Part shown: one piece after another, positions 16,891-24,336 of the stretch
Layout: the number at the start of each line of letters is the position of its first letter
Position numbering within the stretch: the first letter of the stretch is position 1
Assembly (NCBI GenBank): GCA_015069615.1
Contig: SVIF01000015.1
Span: 1 to 37,741 of the forward strand
Direction of reading: 5' to 3'
Length of the DNA stretch: 37,741 bases
Source: Clostridiales bacterium
GTDB taxonomy: Bacteria > Bacillota > Clostridia > Christensenellales > Borkfalkiaceae
Translations under genes and position numbers: made by a program
The notes under the pieces: generated by a model
Told to the model about the DNA's origin: nothing
Database searches by the model: none
Seen by the model: only the letters and a program-made list of their open reading frames with translations

Positions 16891-17319
16891 TTAGTTTTCC
16901 AAAGAAATTCCTATTTCCTGCATTTTATTTAAGATTGCCTTATAAGAAGTTTGGGGGTCTTCCATTCCCAAAACCGTTTGTTCAAAGGGGCAAATGCCAT
17001 CCCCCGTACGATTGATGATGTGTGGCACAAGCGTTTCATACGCGGTTTCTATCCCTTGCGCATTTAAAAGGGCAAGGGCAGGCTTACTGATTACCTTTGC
17101 ATATAGCGCGCGGATTTTTAACAGCACGTATAAAGAAGCAGTGGCTTTACCCACCACCTTATCCGCGGCAACGCACCCCGCGGGAATTTCACCGCTTTGC
17201 ACGAACTGCACCAATGGTCTTACCCCGCGGGTGCGGGAAGTGAAAACTTGCGCGCTGTTTGCTATTACGCAAGTATAATTTTCCTTTTCCAACAAATTTT
17301 TTACAGTTTCTTTCGTCAT
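16891..17319 (-). CDS. DUF1893 domain protein
   Basis: A 142-residue cytoplasmic protein matching DUF1893 (the family of Thermotoga TM1506, which I recall as having a cytidine deaminase-like fold). Visible segments are RGVRPLVQF, CVAADKVVGKATASLY near residue 50, and NRTGDGICPFEQTV near residue 103, which holds the conserved Cys-Pro. Its function is unknown. The ATG at 17319 lies one base after the stop of the ECF S-component gene, so the two are probably translationally coupled, hinting at a role in handling or sensing the imported substrate. Confidence 0.8.
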   Translation of the reverse strand: MTKETVKNLLEKENYTCVIANSAQVFTSRTRGVRPLVQFVQSGEIPAGCVAADKVVGKATASLYVLLKIRALYAKVISKPALALLNAQGIETAYETLVPHIINRTGDGICPFEQTVLGMEDPQTSYKAILNKMQEIGISLEN

Positions 17320-17320
17320 A

Positions 17321-17872
17321 TTATCCTTCGTTTTTCTTGGAAAATTCCGCCGTTTGGCGTCGCCAAACGCTAACCGTTACCACGGGCACGATTAGAAGTT
17401 GCAACACAATGCCGGGAATAGAATATACGATAACCCCCGTGATAAAGGCACGTAGCACAAAGGGATTGCCTTGCACGCCCATAAGTATCGCTTGTGAAAG
17501 GCAACGGGCCACCCTACCAAGAAGCATAGCGGGAAGCATACTGAAATAGATAGTTCGTAGAGTGTTTTTCTTTATGCGGGAGTAAAGAAAGCCTGTAATT
17601 CCCCCGTAAGTTGCCATTTCTATCGCCACGGCAATGGCAATAGGATACAATACGGGCACGCCGAAAATCAGAGAGCGGAGTAAAGGCAAGGCAAACCCCA
17701 CGGCAAGCGCGTACCAAGGTCCGCAAAAAAAGGCGCAGAAAAACACGGGGATATGCATAGGAAGCAGCATTTGCCCAACGACGGGCAGCTGCCCCGTTAG
17801 CATAGGCAAAATAAACCCCATTGCCATAAACATCCCTGCTCGTATCAAGTTTTTTACCGAGCGATTTTCCAT
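17321..17872 (-). CDS. ECF transporter S component, substrate unknown
   Basis: A 183-residue integral membrane protein with about six hydrophobic segments. It has the features of energy-coupling factor substrate-binding (S) subunits: an N-terminal small-residue helix (RAGMFMAMGFILPMLTG), LPMHIPVFFCAFFCGP near residue 37, and PLLRSLIFGVPVLYPIAIA near residue 63. S components bind a vitamin or metal and work with a T subunit and two A ATPases. No T subunit is nearby, so it may use a shared module elsewhere (group II ECF). The neighbouring ABC ATPase, 5 bases upstream, is not a normal ECF ATPase. The substrate cannot be read from sequence. Confidence 0.8.
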   Translation of the reverse strand: MENRSVKNLIRAGMFMAMGFILPMLTGQLPVVGQMLLPMHIPVFFCAFFCGPWYALAVGFALPLLRSLIFGVPVLYPIAIAVAIEMATYGGITGFLYSRIKKNTLRTIYFSMLPAMLLGRVARCLSQAILMGVQGNPFVLRAFITGVIVYSIPGIVLQLLIVPVVTVSVWRRQTAEFSKKNEG

Positions 17873-17877
17873 AATGA

Positions 17878-18888
17878 TTAAAACACGAATACTTTTTTAG
17901 GGTTCACAGTAAGATACACCGTAGTGGCACCTTCGTTCGGCATCACCGCGGAAAGCAAAGTAAAGCGAGTTACCTTACCCCCGATTTCTTCGTCCTTTAG
18001 GGAAAAATCCAAGTAATAGCGGTAGTTTTCCCCTACTTTTTCCACGTAATCTACGCGACAAGGAATGCCCGTTTGGGAAAGAAGGGCAAAATCTTCATAC
18101 AAAAGCACACGGACATCTCCCACGCCTTCGGTGGGAAACAATTGCGCATCCCCCACGGTTAAACATCCCTCTTTCTTTTCCCCGTAAAGAATATTTACGT
18201 TTTCCGCCCCAAAGGTTGCGGAAAGAAGGGTAGGCGGGTTAGCAAGCAACGCTTCCCTATTACCAAAAAAGGTAAGTTCTCCCTTTTCCAGCACCCCCAG
18301 CGTGGAAAATAGGTTTGCTTGCACCGCACTTTCGGTAAAAAGCACGAATAAAATGCCCCGCGCTTTGCATACTGCAAGGCAATCCTTTAAAAACGCAAGA
18401 TCTTCTTCACTATCTTCCCGTACGGGGAAATCCGCAAAAATAGCGGTGGGATGGCGGGCAATTAGCCGTGCAAACGCAATTTTTTGCGCTTGTACGCCCT
18501 TAAATTTTTTTGCCTTTTTATGAAAGATTGTTTTTAGCCCTAGCGCGTTTGCGGTTGCTAACGCTTTTTCGTTTGCCTTTTCTTCCTTTCTAAGGGTAAG
18601 TCCGTAAGCAATATTTTTACCCACGCTACCGCGGAATAGTTTTGCCTTACCAAACAGCACGCCCACATTGCGCGCTTCGGGGGAAATACGGGTGATATCT
18701 TCCCCGTTTAAAACAACTTCCCCTTCGGGGTTGCCAAAGCCCGCAAGCGCCAAGCACAAGGGGGTTTTCCCTGCGTACTTTTTTCCGCAAATGCAAAAAG
18801 CATCCCCCGAAAAAGAAAAGGAAACGCTTTTCAAAAGCCCTTCCCCCATGGATGAAACGCTTAGGTTTTTCACCGAAAGGGTTGGCAT
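17878..18888 (-). CDS. ABC-transporter ATPase-like protein with degenerate catalytic motifs
   Basis: A 336-residue protein with the layout of a PotA/MalK-type ATPase: NBD (about 1-215) and a C-terminal beta-rich TOBE-like region. Walker A survives as GKKYAGKT (35-42). The Q-loop is changed (VLFGKAKLF, no Gln), the LSGGQ signature reads FKGVQ (129-133), Walker B reads TAIFADFP with Phe where the catalytic Glu should be, and the H-loop His is absent (LFVLFTES). The frame is intact with no stop, so it is probably expressed but unlikely to hydrolyse ATP normally. It overlaps the upstream zinc-ribbon gene by one base (TAATG) and lies 5 bases before the ECF S component. No permease is adjacent. It could be a regulatory or structural pseudo-ATPase. 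Confidence 0.75.
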   Translation of the reverse strand: MPTLSVKNLSVSSMGEGLLKSVSFSFSGDAFCICGKKYAGKTPLCLALAGFGNPEGEVVLNGEDITRISPEARNVGVLFGKAKLFRGSVGKNIAYGLTLRKEEKANEKALATANALGLKTIFHKKAKKFKGVQAQKIAFARLIARHPTAIFADFPVREDSEEDLAFLKDCLAVCKARGILFVLFTESAVQANLFSTLGVLEKGELTFFGNREALLANPPTLLSATFGAENVNILYGEKKEGCLTVGDAQLFPTEGVGDVRVLLYEDFALLSQTGIPCRVDYVEKVGENYRYYLDFSLKDEEIGGKVTRFTLLSAVMPNEGATTVYLTVNPKKVFVF

Positions 18889-19079
18889 TATTTACACCCG
18901 CTGCACGTTGCACAGTTGTGCGTGCAAGTTTTCTTTTTTGCTTCGGTATACACTTTCCCCTGGTAATCGCGAACGGTTTCCCCACCACAATCGGGGCAAG
19001 GAGGGTTGGGTGCTTCCGCACGGGTTAATTCTTCAAACTTTTTCCCACACAGGGGGCAACGGTATTGTAATAACGGCAT
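18888..19079 (-). CDS. FmdB-family zinc-ribbon protein
   Basis: A 63-residue small protein with the FmdB/CxxC pattern: YRCPLCGKKFEEL, then PPCPDCGGE, giving four Cys that would hold one zinc. The tail CTHNCATCSGC adds further Cys and may bind another metal. FmdB proteins are putative regulators of unknown role. It is the first gene of the operon that continues with the degenerate ATPase, and has its own strong promoter and an AAGGTG ribosome site. Confidence 0.88.
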   Translation of the reverse strand: MPLLQYRCPLCGKKFEELTRAEAPNPPCPDCGGETVRDYQGKVYTEAKKKTCTHNCATCSGCK

Positions 19080-19105
19080 AAAAACACCTTCGTTCGTTTT
19101 TTACC

Positions 19106-19134
19106 ATTATAACGCATTTTCAAATTTTTGGCAA
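19106..19134 (-). promoter_or_regulatory. sigma-A promoter of the fmdB-like operon
   Basis: On the minus strand TTGCCA (19129-19134), a 17-base spacer and a perfect TATAAT (19106-19111). The TSS should be near 19099, giving a leader of about 20 bases. Confidence 0.8.
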
Positions 19135-19174
19135 GTAGTTGCAGGGAAATATATCACACAACATTTTTCGCGCG

Positions 19175-20650
19175 TTATATCACCGCGGTTCCTTCAATAA
19201 AGGAACGCAAAAGCCCCGCCCCACCCGAAACCTTATCGGCCACGTCATACACGTCCTCAGTGGTAGCATTTTTTAAGTAATGAGTTTTGTAAAAGGTGGA
19301 AAGCGTTTTATAAAACCGCGTATCCCCCACGGCAACTCGGTAGTTTTCCCACATGAGTAGCCCTTTGTTATACGCCAAATTTACGTATTCGTATTCCGAA
19401 CGAAAATCGGCTAAGGATCGGCGCATAGAAGTATTCATTTTCCCTACAAGTTGGGAATATACGTCGCAATACATGCCGTACGCAGTGGTGGCAGCGTTCA
19501 CTAAATCCTTACGACAAAACCCGTATTCGGGATGCGCATCCAAAAAGGTAAGGGTGGTATATTCGGCTAAACTTTCATCCAAAAACCCTTCTTCAATTTG
19601 GTTTACGCCAACGCCCCCATACCACCATTGATGCGCCACTTCATGCGCGATAATGCGGGGCACTTCTTCTTGTGGCGCAAAGGAAGAAACGTAAGTTAGC
19701 GCGGGATATTCCATACCCCCTTCGGTAAAATCCGCTTGGCATACGGTTAGGCGGGAATAGGGGTATTTGCCCACCGTATTTATATAATGTTTCAAACTTT
19801 GCTTTGCCACGGCAAGGTGGCGCTCGGCTTCCGTATCCCCTAAGTGATAATACGAAATTTCCACCCCGCATTCTTTTGCGGATATCACTTCAAACTCCTT
19901 AGATAGCACCAAAGCAAAATCCCTTGCATAATTTAAAGTGTATTCATAAGCGGTTTTATCCCCTTGCGTTTGCACCGAATTTACCTTACCGCCCGAAGCC
20001 ACCGCGTATTCGCTTGGCGCGGTAAAACGTACTTGATAGTTGGCAACTTCACTAAAAAACGGGTCCCCCTTATCGTAGTAGGGACATTCGTAAAAACCGC
20101 CCTTTTCATACACGCAAAGAGTGGGTAAAAAATTCCCTAAATTTACCGTTTTATCCCCGTAGCCCAGGCGGTGATTGACGTTGGCAAGTAGCACCTTCCC
20201 CCGTATGCGCACGGTACAACGTTTTCCTTTTTGTAATGCGGGCAAACGCACGGTAAGCAAGGTTTCATCCATGCCCGAAAGCAGATAGCTGGTCTTTTTA
20301 CCGTTTACTTGGATTTCCTCCACCGAAAATCCCCCGTAACTTATGCCGTTTGGGTAAGCCGAAGCCACTTTTTGCGCTGAAACGGGGCTAAGCGCCGCAC
20401 CCTTTCGGTAAGCGTTGGCAAACACGTTAAAACAAACGTGGTCCAAATCTCCTTCCGCCATATTACGGAAGGTTACTTCCATATCAATATTTACGCTCAT
20501 ATCCTGCTCGCTAAAATCTGCGGTTACTTTGTAAGCGGTTGCATTTTTAGAAGTATCGCACCCCGTAAAAGCAAACGCGCCCAAAATACAGCTTAGGGCG
20601 AAAATACACGCAAACAAACGGCGGGTATGCGAACGAATTTTCTTTTTCAT
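19175..20650 (-). CDS. M1-family zinc metallopeptidase lipoprotein
   Basis: A 491-residue surface aminopeptidase-like protein. Residues 1-30 are a lipoprotein signal with lipobox FTGC (lipid anchor on C31). The M1 hallmarks are present: GGMEYPALTYVS (311-322; the exopeptidase motif usually reads GAMEN), HEVAH (336-340) with QWWYG, and the third zinc ligand E359 in FLDESLAEY. An N-terminal beta domain precedes the catalytic domain, and the C-terminus is short, lacking the large helical domain of PepN. It should therefore clip peptides outside the membrane. It follows the M23 gene by 69 bases; a weak GGGGGTT precedes the ATG. Confidence 0.92.
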   Translation of the reverse strand: MKKKIRSHTRRLFACIFALSCILGAFAFTGCDTSKNATAYKVTADFSEQDMSVNIDMEVTFRNMAEGDLDHVCFNVFANAYRKGAALSPVSAQKVASAYPNGISYGGFSVEEIQVNGKKTSYLLSGMDETLLTVRLPALQKGKRCTVRIRGKVLLANVNHRLGYGDKTVNLGNFLPTLCVYEKGGFYECPYYDKGDPFFSEVANYQVRFTAPSEYAVASGGKVNSVQTQGDKTAYEYTLNYARDFALVLSKEFEVISAKECGVEISYYHLGDTEAERHLAVAKQSLKHYINTVGKYPYSRLTVCQADFTEGGMEYPALTYVSSFAPQEEVPRIIAHEVAHQWWYGGVGVNQIEEGFLDESLAEYTTLTFLDAHPEYGFCRKDLVNAATTAYGMYCDVYSQLVGKMNTSMRRSLADFRSEYEYVNLAYNKGLLMWENYRVAVGDTRFYKTLSTFYKTHYLKNATTEDVYDVADKVSGGAGLLRSFIEGTAVI

Positions 20651-20719
20651 AAAAACAACCCCCAGACAATACGGTTTATCTTACCATATGCCCGGGGGGA
20701 AGTTTTTTATGCCCAAGAA

Positions 20720-21397
20720 TTATTTTTCCTGTGTTTGTAAATATTTTTCGGGGTTTACAAGCAACCCGTTTTCCTTTACGGTTAAATGCACGTGGGGACC
20801 TTCCTTAAATTCGTCGTAAGCGGAATCGCTAATTTTACCGATTACTTGCCCTTTTTCCACTTTGTCGCCCACGCTAACCGAAACGTCTTCGGCAAGCGAG
20901 CCGTAACCTACGGATAACGTATCGTTAATTTTTATCACGACAACGGTGCCCGAAGCAATATCACGCGTAACGCTTTCCACCGTTCCGCCGTAAACGGCCA
21001 AACAGTCCTGCCCTTCCGCGCCGATAAAATCCATCCCCATATGTCCGTACCAGTACCCTAACGTTTGACTAAAACACAGTTCGTCCTCCGAAAAAGTCAT
21101 GCCTACGGTTGCGTTTTCCACGGGGGAATCAAACACGATAACCGTAACCACGGGGGAAGTGGAAGGCGTAGTTGTGGGGGTAACCGAAGGTTTTACCGAA
21201 GGGGTTACGCTACTGCTTACCGAAGGCTTAACTGATGCGGAAGGCTTAGGTTTTTCTGCTTGCGTGCCACCCTTGGGATTGGTACCCACAACCACCGCGG
21301 TAGTAACCACCAAAGCAAGGCACAGCACACCCAGTGCAAGTAAGTATCCGCGTTTTTTCATAAATTGTAAAAAACTTTCTTTTCTTTGTCCGTTCAT
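20720..21397 (-). CDS. membrane-anchored M23 peptidase-like protein (SpoIIQ-like)
   Basis: The ATG at 21397 is preferred (AAGGA site, 225 residues); an upstream in-frame start at 21475 crosses the promoter region. It has a short cytoplasmic tail, one membrane helix (about 18-38), a Pro/Ser/Thr/Val linker (about 50-84, with SVTPSVKPSVTP) and an extracytoplasmic M23/LytM domain. Zinc ligands are complete: H119 and D123 in GHMGMDF, and H202 and H204 in GPHVHLTV. Domain order, size and the VENATVGMTFSEDELCFSQT stretch recall SpoIIQ, the forespore half of the SpoIIQ-SpoIIIAH channel, in which clostridial members often keep the metal site. A sigma-F-like promoter upstream would fit. A general cell-wall endopeptidase is the alternative. 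Confidence 0.75.
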   Translation of the reverse strand: MNGQRKESFLQFMKKRGYLLALGVLCLALVVTTAVVVGTNPKGGTQAEKPKPSASVKPSVSSSVTPSVKPSVTPTTTPSTSPVVTVIVFDSPVENATVGMTFSEDELCFSQTLGYWYGHMGMDFIGAEGQDCLAVYGGTVESVTRDIASGTVVVIKINDTLSVGYGSLAEDVSVSVGDKVEKGQVIGKISDSAYDEFKEGPHVHLTVKENGLLVNPEKYLQTQEK

Positions 21398-21432
21398 TAT
21401 TCCTTTTGACCTCCTAAACGGTTTTCTACGGC

Positions 21433-21462
21433 AATGGTTTCCCCTAAAAAGGGGTTTTATAC
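21433..21462 (-). promoter_or_regulatory. possible sigma-F-type promoter of the M23 gene
   Basis: The minus strand reads GTATA (21458-21462), a 15-base spacer and GGAAACCATT (21433-21442), close to the B. subtilis sigma-F/G pattern GywTA-15-GgnrAnAnTw with one core mismatch. The position gives a leader of about 30 bases. A CCCC-TTTTTA-GGGG hairpin lies inside the spacer. Tentative. Confidence 0.35.
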
Positions 21463-21518
21463 GGGGGTAAAACATTTTTTATTTCTTTTTTTATTTGTTA
21501 ACAAACACGAAATTGCGT

Positions 21519-21950
21519 TTAAAATGAACCGTAAAACACGGGGGTGGCAAGCGCGATATAATCCTTTCCCACCGCAATTTGCAAATTCACCTTGCCAAAG
21601 GGTAAGGATTCGCTTTTCCCCAGCCCTTTTGCGTACGCGTGGTATAAGGTAACGCCTTCCACGCTTTCACTGGCAATTAGTTTTGCACCGAAAAAAGCAA
21701 GCAATTCTTCCACATTAAACACACCCGTGCTAAACGAAAGGGCGTGCCCTTGCATTAGCCCCACGGGAAAGGGCAGTTTTGCGCTTTGTACGGTGATGCG
21801 ATACTGCTTATCCGTAACCGTTGCGGTATTCGCACGCGATTTTACAAGCCATATTTTCGTGTGTGAAAAGGAAAAGGCAAGGGCAAAAAAAAGCGCGCAA
21901 ACGCACAAAAACAGCCCTGCGTTTTTACCAAAATTTAACGTTTTACCCAT
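21519..21950 (-). CDS. small membrane-anchored extracytoplasmic protein, unknown
   Basis: A 143-residue protein using the ATG at 21950, which has AAGGGGGA just upstream; a GTG at 21971 adds seven residues but has no good site. Residues about 10-27 (GLFLCVCALFFALAFSFS) form a signal anchor, and the rest is predicted outside, with a beta-rich end (KVNLQIAVGKDYIALATPVF). The C-terminal pattern and the place before a SpoIIQ-like gene faintly recall YwmB, which lies near spoIIQ in Bacillus, but the protein is much shorter than YwmB and I would not assign it. Confidence 0.6.
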   Translation of the reverse strand: MGKTLNFGKNAGLFLCVCALFFALAFSFSHTKIWLVKSRANTATVTDKQYRITVQSAKLPFPVGLMQGHALSFSTGVFNVEELLAFFGAKLIASESVEGVTLYHAYAKGLGKSESLPFGKVNLQIAVGKDYIALATPVFYGSF

Positions 21951-21998
21951 CAAAAAAATCCCCCTTCGCACTCTTGCGAAAGGAGATTCCCCTTTTTT
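21951..21998. terminator. hairpin with T-runs on both strands, overlapping a ribosome site
   Basis: CCTTCGCA-CTCT-TGCGAAAGG is followed by a seven-T run on the plus strand (21992-21998) and a seven-T run on the minus strand (A-run at 21952-21958). On the minus strand it would end transcription of the HAD operon, but the same stem contains the AAGGGGG ribosome site of the 21950 gene. Confidence 0.65.
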
Positions 21999-22038
21999 TC
22001 GGTTTTTATACTCGGTTTTTCCAAAATTGCCGAAAGGC

Positions 22039-22833
22039 TTATAAATATTCTACAATATCGTTTAAAGAATTTAGCGCTAAATCCACCGTCATACCGCACT
22101 TTTCGTAATCTTCGCGGGTGGCTTCCCCCGAATATACCAAAAGGGAAAAAAATCCGTTTTTTACCCCGAAGGCGATATCCGTGTGCAAGCGGTCCCCGGC
22201 CATTAAAAGTTCTTCCTTTTTTAATCCTAAAAAGCGCGCTACCGCTTTGCCCATGGCTTCGTACGGCTTACCGCAAATTACCGAAGGGCGGCGGCCGGTG
22301 GCAAGGTATACCATTTCAAGCATACTGCCTACGTCCGGAATAGAAAATCCTTCGGCGGGGCAAACCAAGTCGGGATGAGTGGCGATAAATTCTGCACCCC
22401 CTTGGATTAAATCGGTAAGCTTACACAATTTTTCGTAGGTTAAGGTGGTATCAAAAGCAAGCACGGCAATATCCGCCTTGCCTTCGGTTAAAGGTACGCC
22501 GGCTTTTTTCCATTCTTCTTTTAACGCGTCCGTACCCACAAGGTATACGCTTTTATTCGGGTGGTTTTCGCTTAAATATTCCACGGTTGCCATGCCCGAA
22601 GTAAAAATATCGTCTGCCTCGTCATAAATATCTAATTTGCGCAGTTTTTCGCGATAAGTTTCCGCACTCTTAGAAGAATTGTTGGTTAAAAACACGATTC
22701 TTCTGCCACTGTTACGAATGGAGGAAAGGGTATTTTTCATATCCCCGATCAGTTTGTTACCCAAATATACGGTACCATCCATATCCAAAAGAAAGCACTT
22801 TACTTTGCTTAGTTTTTCACGAAAATCCGGCAT
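22039..22833 (-). CDS. HAD-IIA family phosphatase (NagD-like)
   Basis: A 264-residue cytoplasmic HAD hydrolase. Motif I is LLDMDGTVYLG with D17 (nucleophile) and D19, motif II LTNNSSKS, and motif IV MAGDRLHTDIAFG near residue 220. The C2 cap between motifs II and III places it with NagD and p-nitrophenylphosphatases, which act on sugar phosphates or nucleotides. It starts two bases after the stop of the PHP-like gene and so is co-transcribed with it. The substrate is unknown. Confidence 0.92.
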   Translation of the reverse strand: MPDFREKLSKVKCFLLDMDGTVYLGNKLIGDMKNTLSSIRNSGRRIVFLTNNSSKSAETYREKLRKLDIYDEADDIFTSGMATVEYLSENHPNKSVYLVGTDALKEEWKKAGVPLTEGKADIAVLAFDTTLTYEKLCKLTDLIQGGAEFIATHPDLVCPAEGFSIPDVGSMLEMVYLATGRRPSVICGKPYEAMGKAVARFLGLKKEELLMAGDRLHTDIAFGVKNGFFSLLVYSGEATREDYEKCGMTVDLALNSLNDIVEYL

Positions 22834-22835
22834 AC

Positions 22836-24068
22836 TTACTCCGCTTCTTTGGCAAGTTTTTTGCCCACTTCTTCAAATACGCGAAGGCGATCCGAAAACG
22901 CAGGCAGACGGGATTCGGTACGGGGTCCGTAGAACGCGTCCATAGGGTCCATCCCCGCCAAATACGCGTTACCCACCAGCGCGTAAAAACATTTTTCCTG
23001 CAAGGGCGTCATCATACCCGTAAACAGCACGTCGCGTGTGGAGTGAATATTGTTGCCGTCTATTCCCATCAAACCGTTTTCCAGCAAACGATCTTCCAGA
23101 TACGGTAAATGCGCGGTAACGCTTGTCGCTTGGTATGCAACCCCGTGCACGCTTAACTGTTTTAAGGTGGCAATCAGTTCATCTATGTACTTTTCCCCGC
23201 CTTCCACTACGTCCTTTTCGTTTAAGGGATAAAACACTAAACCGCCCGCGGCCAACGTTGCACCCGTAAATTGATGAATTTTACTGGTATACTTTTCGTC
23301 ATCCACTTTCAGTTTTTTAGTTAAAATAGCGCACAAATCGTATTCGTAATTAATATTGCTAGCGGAGAGCAATAACTTTTCTTCGCGCGTGCTTAAACTA
23401 ATTTTTTGCACTTTCGTTAGATAATCCACAAGCGCCGTGCCCGTACCAGCCATTTTAATTACGCGCTTGGCTAAAGCAAGCATCACGTGGCTACGCGTAA
23501 CCGCACCGCCTTCAATTGCCTTAGTTCCTTCCAAAACGTCCTCTTCGTAAGAAATTACCCCAAGACCGCGGAATTGGCTGTTGATTTGCGCCAAAATTTT
23601 ACGGTTGCATTCCTCTCTTTCCGCACGGTAAGAAATTAAGAATTTATCCATTTTCCCGTATGCGTTTTCGGGTATGCCAAATGCAGCAAGATAAACGAAA
23701 TGCTTATAATCTCTACTAAAAATATTGCACAGTTTACGGTAAGGTTTGGGCAAAAGGGTGGTATACCCCACGCCAACTGCACCGCTAACCCCTAAAATGC
23801 GGCAAACGGATAAAAATTCTTCACCCCCTGCAAGGGTACCCGTATCCACCATACCCGCGCAAGAAAGTCCGTTATTGTAAGCCATATACGCAGCCATAGC
23901 GGGCGTATACGGGGAAAAAGAATAGGCAGAGTGGATGAATCCGCAACAAGCGCGACGAACTTTGCGTTTTTCTTCTTTTTTAATCAATTTCCCAAGCTTA
24001 ACAGCACCGCTTAGACGTTTCTTCTTTTTCGTGTCGTTCAATTTTAAAATTAAATCATCCCGTAACAT
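22836..24068 (-). CDS. PHP-domain-like protein with altered metal site
   Basis: A 410-residue protein. Residues 40-90 align with the start of PHP phosphoesterase domains: FIHSAYSFSPYTPAMAAYMA, then GLSCAGMVDTGTLAGGEEF. In active members the first segment has His-x-His and the second ends DHDT; here only H46 remains and DH is replaced by DT, so a normal trinuclear metal site looks unlikely. Later segments (GAVTRSHVMLALAKRVIKM near 188, YEYDLCAILTKKLK near 245, and GIDGNNIHSTRDVLF near 345) fit a clostridial PHP-family branch I recall but cannot name. It has a good AAGGAG site and heads an operon with the HAD phosphatase. Its function is unknown; a sugar-isomerase-like role is possible. Confidence 0.7.
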   Translation of the reverse strand: MLRDDLILKLNDTKKKKRLSGAVKLGKLIKKEEKRKVRRACCGFIHSAYSFSPYTPAMAAYMAYNNGLSCAGMVDTGTLAGGEEFLSVCRILGVSGAVGVGYTTLLPKPYRKLCNIFSRDYKHFVYLAAFGIPENAYGKMDKFLISYRAEREECNRKILAQINSQFRGLGVISYEEDVLEGTKAIEGGAVTRSHVMLALAKRVIKMAGTGTALVDYLTKVQKISLSTREEKLLLSASNINYEYDLCAILTKKLKVDDEKYTSKIHQFTGATLAAGGLVFYPLNEKDVVEGGEKYIDELIATLKQLSVHGVAYQATSVTAHLPYLEDRLLENGLMGIDGNNIHSTRDVLFTGMMTPLQEKCFYALVGNAYLAGMDPMDAFYGPRTESRLPAFSDRLRVFEEVGKKLAKEAE

Positions 24069-24095
24069 AGGCTTACTCCTTATCTAACTAGTTGC

Positions 24096-24124
24096 AGTTT
24101 ACAACATTTTAAGGGGTTTGTCAA
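24096..24124 (-). promoter_or_regulatory. sigma-A promoter of the PHP-HAD operon
   Basis: A perfect TTGACA (24119-24124), a 17-base spacer and TAAACT (24096-24101) on the minus strand, 28 bases before the ATG. Confidence 0.7.
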
Positions 24125-24265
24125 GCCACAAAGGCGAAAAAGCGCATACTTTTCCGTGCTTTTCCATTTCCTTTAAAAAGAATATCCATCTAATCATAAT
24201 AACGCACTTTAAAAAATTCTTTGTCCGTGTAATAAAAAATATTACTATTTTTTTGTGAAAAATAA

Positions 24266-24294
24266 TTGCTTTTTAGTTGGTTTTGTGCTACACT
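24266..24294 (+). promoter_or_regulatory. promoter of the repeat-bearing lipoprotein gene
   Basis: TTGCTT (24266-24271), a 17-base spacer and TACACT (24289-24294). The leader has a small AAGGGA-TGATT-TCCCTT hairpin (24304-24320) directly before a very strong AAGGAGGT site (24321-24328). Apart from these and the divergent PHP promoter, the 268-base gap is plain AT-rich DNA. Confidence 0.55.
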
Positions 24295-24336
24295 ACAATT
24301 ATCAAGGGATGATTTCCCTTAAGGAGGTAAAAATAT

